DNA from: Phytophthora sp. 'mugwort'
Taxonomy: Eukaryota > Oomycota > Peronosporomycetes > Peronosporales > Peronosporaceae
NCBI GenBank assembly: GCA_033558025.1
Contig: JAUCEF010000004.1
Span: 1 to 64,000 of the forward strand
Direction: 5' to 3'
Length of the DNA stretch: 64,000 nucleotides
Below, in pieces: positions 8,244 to 18,560 of the stretch (within the stretch, counting starts at the first letter, position 1; every line of letters begins with the position of its first letter). A model generated the notes under the pieces. That model made no database searches and was not told the origin of the DNA. It saw only the letters and a list, made by a program, of their open reading frames with translations. Position numbers and translations under genes: made by a program.

Positions 8244-10115
8244 AGCACCATGTCCTCTGCCCAAGACGTCTCGACCAAGGTCTCCATCGACAAGTTCAAC
8301 GGAGACAACTACGCGACGTGGAACCGCTACATGCGTGGCGTGTTCCTGACCAAGTCGACGTGGCATGTGGTGAATCGGGAAACGTCTCCATCCTTTACGG
8401 ACTCCCGGGCCAAGGACGAGTATGTCAAGTCGAGCAACATCGCTTTAGGACTGATGTTGCTTCACATGGACGCCGACTACCATCATGTGGTCGATGACTG
8501 CGAGGAAGCATGGATCGCGTGGACGCGCTTGAAGACGCTGTACGGTGGATCGCAGAAGGCTGGTCGCATCTACCTCAAGCGACAGCTCTTCAGCATGGAG
8601 ATGTCGGAAGGCGGCAATGTGTTGCATCATTGCAATGATGTCCTGAACATCAGCGCCAAGCTCAGCAGCATCGGCGCCAAGATGGAGGACGAGGACGTGG
8701 CGATCTGCTTGCTGCGCAGTCTCCCCAAGAGCTACGAGAACGTCGTGCTGAACTTGGAGATGAGCAATGCAGAGCTGCGGTCGCAAGACGTTGTGAAGGT
8801 GCTCACGAACGAGCACATCAAGCGACAAGGCGAGAAGACGGCGACGGTGAAGACTGAGAACGCGGCCAAGGCGTTCAACACCGACCGTGAGCCTCGCCAA
8901 TGCACGTACTGCGGAAAATTGGGGCATGTCATTGACAAGTGCTGGACCAAGCAGAAGGACGAGAACAGAGGGCCAAGACGCGGCGGCAACGGCCGTGGAC
9001 GCGGGGCCAACAACATCCAGTGGAGAAACGACAGCGACGGCTACGACAACGACTACGATCGAGTGGCGTTCGCGGTTTCCCTGGAATGTGGAGTTTCGAC
9101 GGACAAGAATGTGTCCGGGATGTGGGCGGTCGACAGCGGTGCCACGCACCATATTTGCAACGACAAGTCCAAGTTCGCCAATTTGATCGAGCGAAGTGAA
9201 GGCGAACTTTCGGTGGCCGATGGCAACAAGGCTGCCATCAAGGGTGTGGGGACCATCGTGGAAAGAGTGGTCCTGCCTAACGGCGACGAGCGCGAGATCG
9301 AGATCAAGAACGCGCTTTACGTGCCAAATATGAGCAAGAATCTGCTTTCAGTGCCGCAGATAAACAAGCATGGCAAGTTCCAAGTGGTATTTGACGGCAC
9401 TGAGATGCACGTTTCGCGCAAGGACTCGAATCAAGTGGTGGCGACGGCGGATCTCGTGGACGGACTCTACTGGCTTCGCACACCTCAACGATCGGCAAAT
9501 GCGGCGACAAGTGGAAGGACGGTCGATTTGCACGCGCGTATGGGTCACGCTCCAGTCGAGGTTCTTCGCAAGATGGTCGACACCAAGATGATCAAGGACG
9601 CGAAAGCACCTTCCAAGTCGAGTGGACCAAGTGTGTGTCGTGGTTGCCAGCAAGGCAAAATGGTCCAAAAACCATTCCCAAGCAACCGTGACAAGCGTCG
9701 CTACGACACATTTGAGCTGCTCCACTTTGACATCTGCGGACCCATGGAGGAAAACTCGCTTGGCGGTAGCAAGTACCTGCTCCTGATCGTGGACGAAGCC
9801 AGCGGATGCATGAAGGGTTTCTGTCTGCGTGCCAAGTCGGAAAGTGAAGACTGCATCAAGACATACATCATGAAGGTGCAGACGCAGTTCGGCAAGAAGG
9901 TCAAGTTTGTGCGCACGACGGAGCTCGTGAGTTTGCGACTAACTCGCTCAAGGATTTTTACGAAGACGAAGGCATCGAGCAGCAAACCACGGTTCCGTAC
10001 GCGCACCAGACCAACGGCACGGCAGAGCGAGCCATCCGAACTATCGTCACGATCGGCCGCAGCATGTTACATCACGCCAAGCTGGACAAGTGTTTCTGGG
10101 CTGAGGCGGCGATGA
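8235..10115 (+). CDS. Copia-1 Gag, protease and integrase (frameshifted near the end)
   Basis: The frame encodes Gag ([18 protein letters not shown] near residues 20-37), a CX2CX4HX4C zinc knuckle at 223-236, the aspartic protease site DSGATHH from residue 300, and the integrase zinc domain (HARMGHAP and CRGCQQGK). The start of the catalytic core follows ([15 protein letters not shown]). True homology ends near base 9912, where a one-base loss shifts the frame; the last about 65 residues of this frame are out of register. Gag assembles particles, the protease cuts the polyprotein and the integrase inserts the cDNA. ATG 8235 lies in the primer site; a second ATG six codons later is an alternative start. 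Confidence 0.92.
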   Translation: MSPSTMSSAQDVSTKVSIDKFNGDNYATWNRYMRGVFLTKSTWHVVNRETSPSFTDSRAKDEYVKSSNIALGLMLLHMDADYHHVVDDCEEAWIAWTRLKTLYGGSQKAGRIYLKRQLFSMEMSEGGNVLHHCNDVLNISAKLSSIGAKMEDEDVAICLLRSLPKSYENVVLNLEMSNAELRSQDVVKVLTNEHIKRQGEKTATVKTENAAKAFNTDREPRQCTYCGKLGHVIDKCWTKQKDENRGPRRGGNGRGRGANNIQWRNDSDGYDNDYDRVAFAVSLECGVSTDKNVSGMWAVDSGATHHICNDKSKFANLIERSEGELSVADGNKAAIKGVGTIVERVVLPNGDEREIEIKNALYVPNMSKNLLSVPQINKHGKFQVVFDGTEMHVSRKDSNQVVATADLVDGLYWLRTPQRSANAATSGRTVDLHARMGHAPVEVLRKMVDTKMIKDAKAPSKSSGPSVCRGCQQGKMVQKPFPSNRDKRRYDTFELLHFDICGPMEENSLGGSKYLLLIVDEASGCMKGFCLRAKSESEDCIKTYIMKVQTQFGKKVKFVRTTELVSLRLTRSRIFTKTKASSSKPRFRTRTRPTARQSEPSELSSRSAAACYITPSWTSVSGLRRR

Positions 10116-12274
10116 CGGCCATCTATGTGAAGAACCGCCTGCCGTCACCCAAGATCGAGCACAAGACTCCGTTCGAGATCGTCTACAAGTCCAAGCCGAG
10201 TGTGAAGCACATGCGTGTTTTCGGCTGTCGGACGTACATCCTGACTCCGAAGGAGAAGCGACTCAAGTGGGATCCCAAGGCTCGCGCCGGATTGTTTCTG
10301 GGTTACGAAGAAGTGTCCAAGGCGTATCGACTTTATGACATCGAGGCGGGGCAGGTGGTCATCAGTCGCGATGTCAACTTCGATGAATCAACCTTTGGAT
10401 TTTCACCGTCGATTTCTGATGAAGATGTCGACGACCTGGACTTCGACTCGCTCGACATCGACGATGATGGTCCGCGCCAGACGGAGTACAAACAGGCAGG
10501 GAAGCGCAAGAGCCGCCCGAGTGATGAAGATGAAGCTGCCAGAAGACCGCGCGCTGTGCGTCATCGACCTGGACTGGAAGAAGCAAGTGCACCGAACGAC
10601 TCCCCTTCGCACCGAACAGACGCAGATGAAGAAGAAAAGTCTAGAGACCAAGATGAAGAATCGACTCCATCTGTGTTTTGGCGTGCAAGTGCCAACGCGG
10701 TCGAAGCAGCCGTGGACTTATCGGAGCCGTCGACATTCCAAGAAGCGGTCAACGGCCCGGACCAATTGCACTGGCGCAAGGCGATTCGTGCTGAGTTAAA
10801 GTCGATGCGACTTCGTGGTGTGTTTCGTGCTGCCAAGTTGCCCAGCGGACAAAGCGCCATCGGTACCAAGTGGGTGTTCAAGATTAAGCGCAAAGCCGAC
10901 GGATCGATCGAGAAGTACAAGGCGCGCCTGGTGGCCAAGGGTTTCAAGCAAAAGTACGGCATCGACTACACGGAGACGTTCTCGCCCGTGGTCAAGTACG
11001 TGACGCTGCGCATGGTCATCGCGATTGCCAAGAATTTCGACTGGCCCCTCGACCAACTCGACGTGGTAACGGCATTTCTGTACGGCGTCATGAAGGAGTT
11101 GGTGTTCTGCGTGGTTCCTGAAGGCGTCGAGCTGGATGGTGATTTCGACTGCCTGGAATTGGTGAAGGCGATTTACGGTCTCAAGCAAGCTTCGCGCGTA
11201 TGGAACGAGACCTTCGACGAATTCGTGTGTTCTATCGGTTTTCAAGTTTCAGCCTTCGACCCGTGCCTCTACATCAAGGTTGTCGATGGCCACTGTGTGC
11301 TCGTGCTGGTCTACGTGGACGATGTGTTGGTCACCGGAAGTTCACCCGAGCTGATCTCACGCACGAAGAACGACCTCAAGACACGCTTCGAAATGACTGA
11401 CAGTGGCAAGTGTGTGTTCGTCCTTGGAATTGAGCTGGTGGATGGCCCGGACGGCAGCGTGACGATGTGCCAGCGGCGTTATGTGGATGATATCCTGAAG
11501 CGTTTCGGTATGGACGAGTGCAAGGCTGTGGTGAGTCCGGTAGACATGAGCACTCGACTGGTTCCAAGTGACGCAGCGACCAAGTTGAACGCTCCGTTTC
11601 GCGAAGCTGTGGGTGCCCTCATGCACTTGATGACTGCTACTCGCCCGGATATCGCGTACGCAGTAGGCTATGTATCGCGCTTCATGGAGAACCCCCAAGA
11701 GGAACACTGGGTTGCGGTCAAGCGCATTTTTCGCTATCTACAAGGCACCAAGACGCATGGAATCTGTTTCAAGCCAGGCAACAAGATCGACTTTCGTGGG
11801 TATTCGGATGCGGACTGGGCTGGCGACCTCGCGGACCGCAAGTCGACTTCCGGCTACACGTTCATGCTGATGGGTGCGCCAGTGAGCTGGGGAAGCAAGA
11901 AGCAGTCAAGTGTTTCGCTGTCTACGAGCGAGGCGGAATACATCGCGCTCAGTCTGGCGATCCAAGAAGGCAATTGGATTCATCGCCTGCTATGCGAGAT
12001 TTTGGCGGCTGCCAACGAGACTGGACCCGAGCTTAAGATCCGCGAAGACAACCAGTCGTGCATCAAGATGACGAAGAACCCAGTGAACCATGGTCGCGCC
12101 AAGCACATCGACATCAAGTACCATCACATCCGTGATGAGGTCAAGCGCGGCGAAGTCAAGCTCGAGTACTGCGAGACTTCTATCATGCTGGCGGACATCA
12201 TGACCAAGGCACTGCCAGGACCGCGCCACATGGATCTGACGGCGTCCCTCGGAATCCACGCGTGTTCGCATTGA
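9913..12274 (+). CDS. Copia-1 integrase C-part, reverse transcriptase and RNase H
   Basis: After the frameshift near 9915 the frame is open to the stop at 12274. The integrase core resumes ([15 protein letters not shown], then [14 protein letters not shown]), followed by the linker with [17 protein letters not shown] follows with [40 protein letters not shown] and the catalytic YVDDVLVTG, and then Copia RNase H ([42 protein letters not shown]). All of these are well conserved. The element would be complete but for a single missing base, which might be a real lesion or a sequencing error. Downstream a purine run leads to the 3' LTR. Confidence 0.93.
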
Positions 12275-12281
12275 GGGGGCG
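12271..12281 (+). other. Copia-1 polypurine tract
   Basis: TTGAGGGGGCG directly precedes the 3' LTR. It is the likely plus-strand primer site and overlaps the end of the RNase H gene. Confidence 0.65.
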
Positions 12282-12624
12282 TATTGAGGGTTGCCAGGTT
12301 TTGGTACTGTGTACCAGTAACCGGTTAACCCGAACCGGTCCAACACGATCCCGCGATGTTTACGGTACGTTGTTTACGCAACCGATGATTAGACGAGTAG
12401 GATGATTGGACGAGTGCGGAGTGTTGGTGATTGGATGCACCAAATGATTGGATGCAGGGCTGCATATCTATGTCGTAGACTAGGTAGTGTAAGCTCCGAT
12501 AAATCAATCACTTTCGAATCTTCCTTCTTCAGCTCAAGTGGTCTTCACTCCGGTCCCCGCACCCAAGTGCAGAACTCCCTCCGCTCAACCCAAGCCTCGC
12601 TTCAAGACCTCAACACCTTTATCA
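12282..12624 (+). repeat. Copia-1 3' LTR
   Basis: Identical by eye to the 5' LTR at 7888-8230. It is followed by the target duplication CGTCG at 12625-12629, after which the Gypsy-1 pol sequence resumes. Confidence 0.93.
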
Positions 12625-14931
12625 CGTCGCACACGACGTGGAAGGGTCTTGACGTGTCAGGCAGCATCAAGACGGGCGCGGATGCGAGATTCTTCTTCAC
12701 GGCGTCGAACGCGTCCTGATGTTCAGGACGCCAATTCCATGTAACGTCCTTCTTCAGCAAGGATGACATCGGCTGGATCAGGCCCGCATAATCCTTCGTG
12801 TACTTGTGGAGGTAGTTCGCGAGGCCCAGCCACTGACGCTACTCCGTCTGGTTCTTGGGAGTTGGCCAAGAACATATCGAGGAAATCTTCTCCGGGTCGG
12901 CGCAACGCCGCTTTCGCTGACGTAGCAACCCAGCACCGGAATCTCTGGTGCACAGAACACGCACTTCTTGAGGTTGGCGTACAACTTGTTCTCGCGCATT
13001 TTCTCGAAAACCTGCCGCAGATGGTGAAGATGTACGTCGACGGCACTGAGACCACCCTCAGCGCGGCTGTGCACGAAGATATCATCGAAGTAGCTCGGTG
13101 CGAAGGCACGGAGCGGACGCAGCACGTGAGAGACCATGCGGTTGAACGTGGCGGGTGCGTTCTTCAGACCCTGCGGCATTACGAGCCACTCCCAGAGCAT
13201 CCCGCTGGGAGTACTTACTGCGGTGAGAGGGATGTCGTTCTCTCTCATGAGAATCTGATAGAAACCGTCGGTCAGATCAATCGCGCTGTAAATGACGCTG
13301 CCAGACATGGTGTCGAGGACCATGTCCTTCCGAGGGATGGGGGTCTGCGCGGGGATCGTGGCGTCGTTCAGTTTGTTGAACGCGTGGACGATGCGCCATC
13401 CGCCGGTCGCCTTCTTCAGGCAGAACGTCGGGCTCGAGTGCGGAGAGATGCTCTCGCGCACGTGTCCGGCCTTGCGGCGGCCTTCAAAGAAGTCATCGAT
13501 GGCTTGGACTTGGTCCCGTGGCAGCGGCCACGGTCGCGTCACGCAGTATTTCGATCCGGGCACGAGATCTATCTCGTGCCGAACACCCCGTTCTGCAGGG
13601 AGTTCTGCTGGAATTTTATCGGGGAATACGTCCTCATATTCGCGAGCGAGTGGATACACCGGGTTTCCAGAGTCCTGCGGTGCTTTCCAAGACTGTGTGT
13701 CGAAGCGTTCCTCGCGCGCCGATTTGGGCTCGGCCGCCTTCGGACGCGACGACGACACGTCGTCCCTGGTCGCGTTGATGGCCGTGTCGGCCGAGTCTGA
13801 ACTGGTGATGAGGCATGTCTGCTCAATCTCATTAGCCTTCAAGTCGTGGAGGAAATGCTTCCAAGAGAGGCCAGGAAGTCGCGTGATGGTTGTCGCGTCG
13901 GAGGGAGGGTTCGCCACTGCGACTGTCCGTACCCGGTTCGGGGATCCCTCCGAATACTCGACGACGGTGAGTATTTCACTGGACGGAGTGTTGTCGGCCA
14001 CGGGAGACGACCGCCGAAGGCGGCGACGTCCTGATCGGTTGCGCTTAGACTTCCTCAGTCGCCTCGAGCAGCGGCTCGAGTCCGAAGTCTCGCTGGATGA
14101 CACTTCACCCTCCTCTAGGCGTGGGAGCTCACTCTCGACCATGCCGGTGCCGCGCAGAGATCGGCCTTGCGCGACGGGATCATCAGCGAACAGGAGCCGC
14201 TGCTCGACCGTCGCATTCACAGGCGGGAGCCCCTGCTCGACCGCGCTATTCACATGCGGGAGCCCCTGCTCGACCGCGGTATTCTCGTACGGGAGCCTCT
14301 GCTCGACCGCTTTATTTCTCATGTCCTCGCGCGCTCGCGAGGACGATGCGTTGGTTGATCCGATGACGGTAGTCGCGCACACCGCACAGCGAGGGCCATT
14401 GCTCACTTGCTGTGGGGGCTGCGTCGTGGATGACCGATCCCCGACAGCGACGTGGGGCGTCGGGGCGACGAGGAGGTGAGTGAACACTTCACTTACGTCG
14501 TAGCCGACGCGCCTACTAACCGAACGGGCTAGCCAGTCGATCTCAGGCTGGTATCGAGCAAGCCAAGGCATCCCCAAGATGCAGTCGAAGGCGTAGTTCA
14601 GCTTGATAACCAGGAAGTCGTCGCTGGCGGAGAAGCCGTCGAATGTGTACGACAACGACACAGCCCGCCGCGGGACGCGGTGGGGCTTGCCGTCTGCCAA
14701 CTTCACGACGATGTCGCCCGGACCGTCGCGTACGCGTATGCGGGACGGGAGGAGAGCGAGACAGTCGTCACGAATGAAGTTGTTCGTGGCTCCGGAGTCA
14801 AGCAACGCACGGAGCGGACGCTCCGCGCCGGCGACGTGGAGACTGATGAGGATCAGCCTGGAGTCACCGGACGTGGTGGTGGCATTGAAATGTGCATAAA
14901 GCACGGGGGGGCTAGGAGGACCGGTAGTCAC
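12625..14931 (-). pseudogene. Gypsy-1 protease and reverse transcriptase
   Basis: Reading leftward from 14931, the aspartic protease site LLDSGATNNFIRDD appears near residues 40-53, then a long Ser/Arg-rich linker with repeated VEQGLP phrases. RT follows: RGVRHEIDLVPG, the core DLTDGFYQILM, MPQGLKNAPATFNRM, and YFDDIFVHSR with the catalytic Asp pair. At about 12903 the frame shifts by one base. In the shifted frame the RT thumb reads on (DPEKISSICSWPTPKNQTE) but meets TAG at 12839-12841. The sequence continues to the Copia-1 junction. The gene is therefore broken by a frameshift, a stop and an insertion. Confidence 0.9.
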
Positions 14932-14975
14932 CGGGGGACCGGGACCTCCATTCCAGCCAGTAGGGCGCCCCGCAC

Positions 14976-15266
14976 CTACTGGTCCCGACCGTTTTTTGGA
15001 TGAGCGGACGGGAACTTGTCGTCAGGGTCACTGACGACCTCAGCACTTGCCAAGATCGGAGCTGGGGCGCGGCACACGGCTGCGCGATGACCAGGCTTGC
15101 GACAACGATAGCAGATGAGCTGGCGATTGTCGTTGTTGAACCGAGGAGCGCGGGGAGTCGAGGTAAAGCGCGACCTTGACTCAGCTTCGATGGCGTCAAT
15201 TTCCATAGGCTCGGGAGCGGAGGCCCGAGCGTCCGGCGTCAGCGCTCGTGCGTAAGAAGATGCCAC
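14976..15266 (-). pseudogene. Gypsy-1 Gag C-terminus (nucleocapsid zinc knuckle)
   Basis: This frame continues Gag after a one-base shift near 15262. It contains a CX2CX4HX4C zinc knuckle (CYRCRKPGHRAAVC), which binds element RNA. It ends after an AAAAAA run near 14995-15000, where another one-base shift is needed to enter the protease frame. Both shifts look like single-base indels, the second in a homopolymer. Confidence 0.85.
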
Positions 15267-16030
15267 GTGTAGTTCTCGCGCAGCGCGAGCGCGAACGCCT
15301 CTTCAAGTGTCGTAGGCTCCGCTCGCGTGAGGCAGTATCGAGTCATGCCCTCACGCATTCCGAAGATGAACACGTGCACTTGAGATGCGACGTCGATCGG
15401 GTTCGTGACGATGCACGAGACTAGGTGACGCGTCTTCTGCACGTAGTCGCGCATGGACATTTTGCCTTGCCGAAGAGCGAAGAACGTCGCGCGCATGCGT
15501 GACTCATCTTGCGGAGGCTCGAATGCGAGGCGTACGTCGTTCTGGATGGCTTCCAAAGTAGGGAAAGCGGAGGCATCGGTCACCAATCTGCCGAGTGCCC
15601 ACTCCTTGGCTTTCCCGCTCAGTCGGGAGAGCAAGAAGTTGACTTTCGCCGACTCAGCCTCGAGAAGTCTCGAGGCAATCGCGATGTCGATCTCACGAAA
15701 CCAGCGGTTCAACGGTAGGCGGTCTTGACCGACTCCGGAGTACGCGGAAGTGTCCATCTTGACGGCATCGTTCCTCGAGGTGCGCGAGGGAGTTGATACT
15801 CGCCGATTCGCTTCGGCGAGCTCGCGCACCATAAATTCTTGGATAGCTTGGCGTTGTCGCTCGGGCGTCGATGAGCTCAGCATCGACGTGACGAAGACTT
15901 CTCCGGACACCGCCGCGAGGCGGTGTAGGGCATTCCATTCCACAGTCGTAAGATGGGGGAAGGCCGTGTGGTCCAGGATCGTGGGACCATCCGACGGGGC
16001 TTCGCTCATACTCATCTCAAACTTGGTCAT
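15239..16030 (-). CDS. Gypsy-1 Gag (capsid region)
   Basis: A 263-residue frame from ATG 16028-16030, about 25 bp inside the 5' LTR and primer site. It is a typical retrotransposon Gag with a Ty3-like capsid: [32 protein letters not shown], and [16 protein letters not shown] toward the C-terminus. It assembles the particle. The last few residues are out of register after the shift near 15262; the native protein should continue into the zinc knuckle frame. Confidence 0.88.
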   Translation of the reverse strand: MTKFEMSMSEAPSDGPTILDHTAFPHLTTVEWNALHRLAAVSGEVFVTSMLSSSTPERQRQAIQEFMVRELAEANRRVSTPSRTSRNDAVKMDTSAYSGVGQDRLPLNRWFREIDIAIASRLLEAESAKVNFLLSRLSGKAKEWALGRLVTDASAFPTLEAIQNDVRLAFEPPQDESRMRATFFALRQGKMSMRDYVQKTRHLVSCIVTNPIDVASQVHVFIFGMREGMTRYCLTRAEPTTLEEAFALALRENYTWHLLTHER

Positions 16031-16039
16031 GGGAAGGAC

Positions 16040-16054
16040 TACTAAGTGCTACCA
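16040..16054 (-). other. Gypsy-1 primer-binding site
   Basis: Minus-strand TGGTAGCACTTAGTA lies 2 nt inside the 5' LTR. It would pair with a tRNA whose 3' end is ...AAGTGCTACCA. I cannot name the tRNA. Confidence 0.65.
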
Positions 16055-16056
16055 GG

Positions 16057-16339
16057 TGTAACGGGACGAGATCAACCGCTACTTAGCTTACACTATTAGC
16101 GGTTGGAAGCGTGCTAACAAACTCGCAAATTCAACTCTGATTTTTATTAGTGGCCTTCGGAACCACTCAAATGCAAACTGTCGTCTGATTGGTTGAAATG
16201 GGTTCCCACTTTCAACCAATGACAGGACTACACGAAGCACACGCTATTCGTGTGCTTTGTACCTACTTTTGTATATCTTGTCTACCTACATATGTAACCC
16301 TTAACTAGCTACTTATGTAACTGTAACCAGCCCGTTACA
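16057..16339 (-). repeat. Gypsy-1 5' LTR
   Basis: This 283-bp LTR is identical by eye to 4186-4468. It is upstream for the minus-strand element, so it should carry the active promoter. It is followed on the right by the duplication CTTCG. Confidence 0.95.
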
Positions 16340-16423
16340 CTTCGCCTTTGTTCGTGCCACAACCCACAACCCACAACCCTAAAACCCTACAACATACACC
16401 ATACACCCTATACCATAAACCGT
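16340..16423. repeat. Subtelomeric block copy B (inner part) and degenerate telomeric stub
   Basis: CTTCG plus CCTTTGTTCGTGCCAC completes the block interrupted at 4185. It is followed by decayed telomere-like units (ACAACCC repeated, CCCTAAAACCCTAC, ACCCTATACCATAAACC) to about 16423. This is an older counterpart of the stub at 785-802 and marks a former chromosome tip. Confidence 0.75.
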
Positions 16424-18560
16424 TACCGAGTTGTCTTCAAGATCGACCACAGCACGGTACGCCTTCAGGGTGTCCGTTCCCAGCATAACGTCAATGTGCA
16501 AACGGTCAACTGGTATGAAGGGTCTCAGCTTCTCTTGCGTTCCCAGTCGCATGTGCAAGTCGATTCTCCCCAGGATGCGGATAGCAACCATTCGGTTAAT
16601 GGCTAGCATTGTAGGACATTCCGAGACAACGTTGCCTGTGTGCTTACACATAAAGCACGCGCGACGGAACGGTTGAGACCGTTGCTAGGTCGACCCGAAA
16701 GTTGGGCCCGAGAAAGTTCGCACTCCGGAGTGATATGACCCTTCCCCTTACAATTCCCGCAAGTCATCTCGTTACGCCTACACGTCAGTCGGCTGCACCC
16801 GAGTATATGACAACGTCCGCACACCACCATACCTTCTTCAGTGTACGCGTCGGGGCCTTGGCGGATGCCACGGCCGGGAGCGGACGTTGCGTTACCGTTC
16901 CCAGAAGCGAGGTGGGCGTTCAGGTTCGAGCTGGGACTCGGTGGCGCCTCATAGATGCAGCCGCGAACTGCTGTCTTCTTGGCGACCGTGGAGACTGAGC
17001 AATCGGCTGCTGCTGTTGTAACAAAATGTTCTGAGTATGTTGCATCATAGAGAGCATGTGAGGCATCATGTCGTTCTCCGTGGTCGACTTCTTCTCCGAA
17101 GCTTCAACGAACAGTCTCGTCCTCTAATGATAGGTGTATGTTCTTGTAGAACAGTACTGCAACGACCTGGGGGATCGAGTTCACCACGGTCGTACTCAAG
17201 GCCGCCTTCCACTCTTTGTTGTGTAGTCCCGACAGGAAATATTGACAGCGCATTTGAGGGTCCTCGCACTGAGCAGCTCGCGATCAAATCGCCCCACACT
17301 TCAGCAGACATGCTCTTGGAACGCTTCGTAGTCTTGAGACGTTCTATCATTTGCAATGGCGTCTGGCAGACGAACCGATTGTGGAAGCGAGTTCGGAGCG
17401 TGTCGAAGCTATCGATCTGCGAGTACATCCACCACTGTTCCCCAGTCTTACCCTTCAGGTACTCGCGAAATGAACTCAGGCGTAGGACCTCCGTCAGGCC
17501 CTCCGTAACTCTTCGCTCTTACCCCTGGGAGCATACTACTCGAATATTCGCTGGTATTCGTCGGTTGCAACCTCACCCACGAACGCGGTTGGGAAGCGAG
17601 ATCACTTGCAGTACTTGTAGTACTCATGGATCCCGACGGAGGAGTCATTGTCTCAGCTGCAAGAGTAACCGTGGTCGGCTGATAGGTCGGAGGTGGTCCG
17701 AACCCGTATCCCATGTTCCCGTTCGGCGGCCAGCCCGTTTGCTGCAAGAACGAATTACCGAGCCCATATCCCCGCGTTTCTGGTGCATCTCCGATGAAGT
17801 ATCCGCCGTAAGACGCGATAGAGATTTTGTTCTCTTGACATGTCCAGGTGTTCTCGTCGTCACACGCGTAGTAGGGGTAGGAGGCACGGTCCCTTGAGAA
17901 AGGTACATGGATTCTAGGATCCCATTCGGTGGGAGGACTGGGAGCCCTGACGACGCGTTAGTAGCTCGCCCTAGTGCGGCCAAATAAGCTTCATAGTATT
18001 CAAGGGAAAACGCCTTGATAGTACACTGGCGCGCTTACTGGTTGCGAAACAACCGTTCCCATAGTCGATCCTACATATTGTGGACCGGGAACGCTGTTTT
18101 CCTCCTGGAATAGTAGTATCGCCAGCGGCCGACGCACCCATCCCTTGTTGTCCGGCACCAGTCGAAGTTGTCGAGAAGACAGCGAAGGGTTCCGAGCCAG
18201 GGCTACTCCCGTCTCCCACAACCCGTATTAGCCACTGCTTGTTGTAGCATTTTCCTATTCGCGGCCATTCCTCGGGGGACGCTAATTCCAACCGGGCTTG
18301 AGCGTTAAGAGGCGCGCTAGGAACGCCAGCGTCAGTAGCATCAGGCTTAATTGTACGACCAGTAGTAGCCGCATCGGCGCCCGGTGGGGGAACACGAGTT
18401 CCTCGAGCTGGTACCCCACCCTCTCCGGATTCTTCCAAGCCAAACGCTTTACTAAGTGTGTCCCCATAAACCCCTTCTTGGTCTCCACCTCGCCTTGAAT
18501 CCGCGAGGCCATCTTTAGTTCTTTCCTTAAGAGCGTTCCAGTACGCTCACACACGTAATA
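16379..18560 (-). pseudogene. Decayed retroelement gag-protease fragment
   Basis: Several minus-strand frames, each broken, fall in gag-to-protease order from right to left. At about 17066-17990 are Gag-like pieces (FDTLRTRFHNRFVCQTP). At 16603-16830 are two zinc-finger motifs, CGRCHILGCSRLTC and the classical knuckle CGNCKGKGHITPEC. At 16379-16651 is a retropepsin C-terminal part (IDVMLGTDTLKAYRAVVDLEDN). No RT follows, because the left part has been lost at the telomeric junction. The family is probably an LTR element distinct from Gypsy-1 and Gypsy-2; the assignment rests on these motifs only. At least four frame changes show it is dead. Confidence 0.6.

Larger units (their letters stand above)
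7888..12624 (+). mobile_element. Copia-1, Ty1/Copia retrotransposon nested in Gypsy-1
   Basis: The element is 4737 bp with two 343-bp LTRs that look identical by eye, and a 5-bp target duplication CGTCG. The order gag, zinc knuckle, protease, integrase, RT, RNase H is that of Copia. One frameshift near 9915, in the integrase, separates two otherwise open frames. The primer site matches the anticodon arm of initiator tRNA-Met. Identical LTRs imply a very recent insertion. Confidence 0.96.
4186..16339 (-). mobile_element. Gypsy-1, chromodomain Ty3/Gypsy retrotransposon
   Basis: Two 283-bp LTRs that look identical by eye bound the element (TGTAACGGG...CCCGTTACA), and the flanking 5-bp duplication CTTCG lies at 4181-4185 and 16340-16344. 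Coding order on the minus strand, from right to left, is gag, zinc knuckle, protease, RT, RNase H, integrase and chromodomain, which is Ty3/Gypsy order. Copia-1 (7888-12624) is nested between RT and RNase H. Pol carries several lesions: frameshifts near 15262, 14998 and 12903, and stops at 12839, 6489 and 5529. This copy cannot make full-length Gag-Pol despite its identical LTRs. Confidence 0.95.

Noticed and set aside
13292..14479. A 395-codon plus-strand ORF opposite the Gypsy-1 protease/RT, and a 345-codon one at 12763-13800.
   Set aside because: The sense strand carries clear protease and RT motifs. The antisense products show no domain-like features and are explained by GC-rich codon use on the sense strand. 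They also serve as a warning for interpreting the antisense ORF at 4595-5893.
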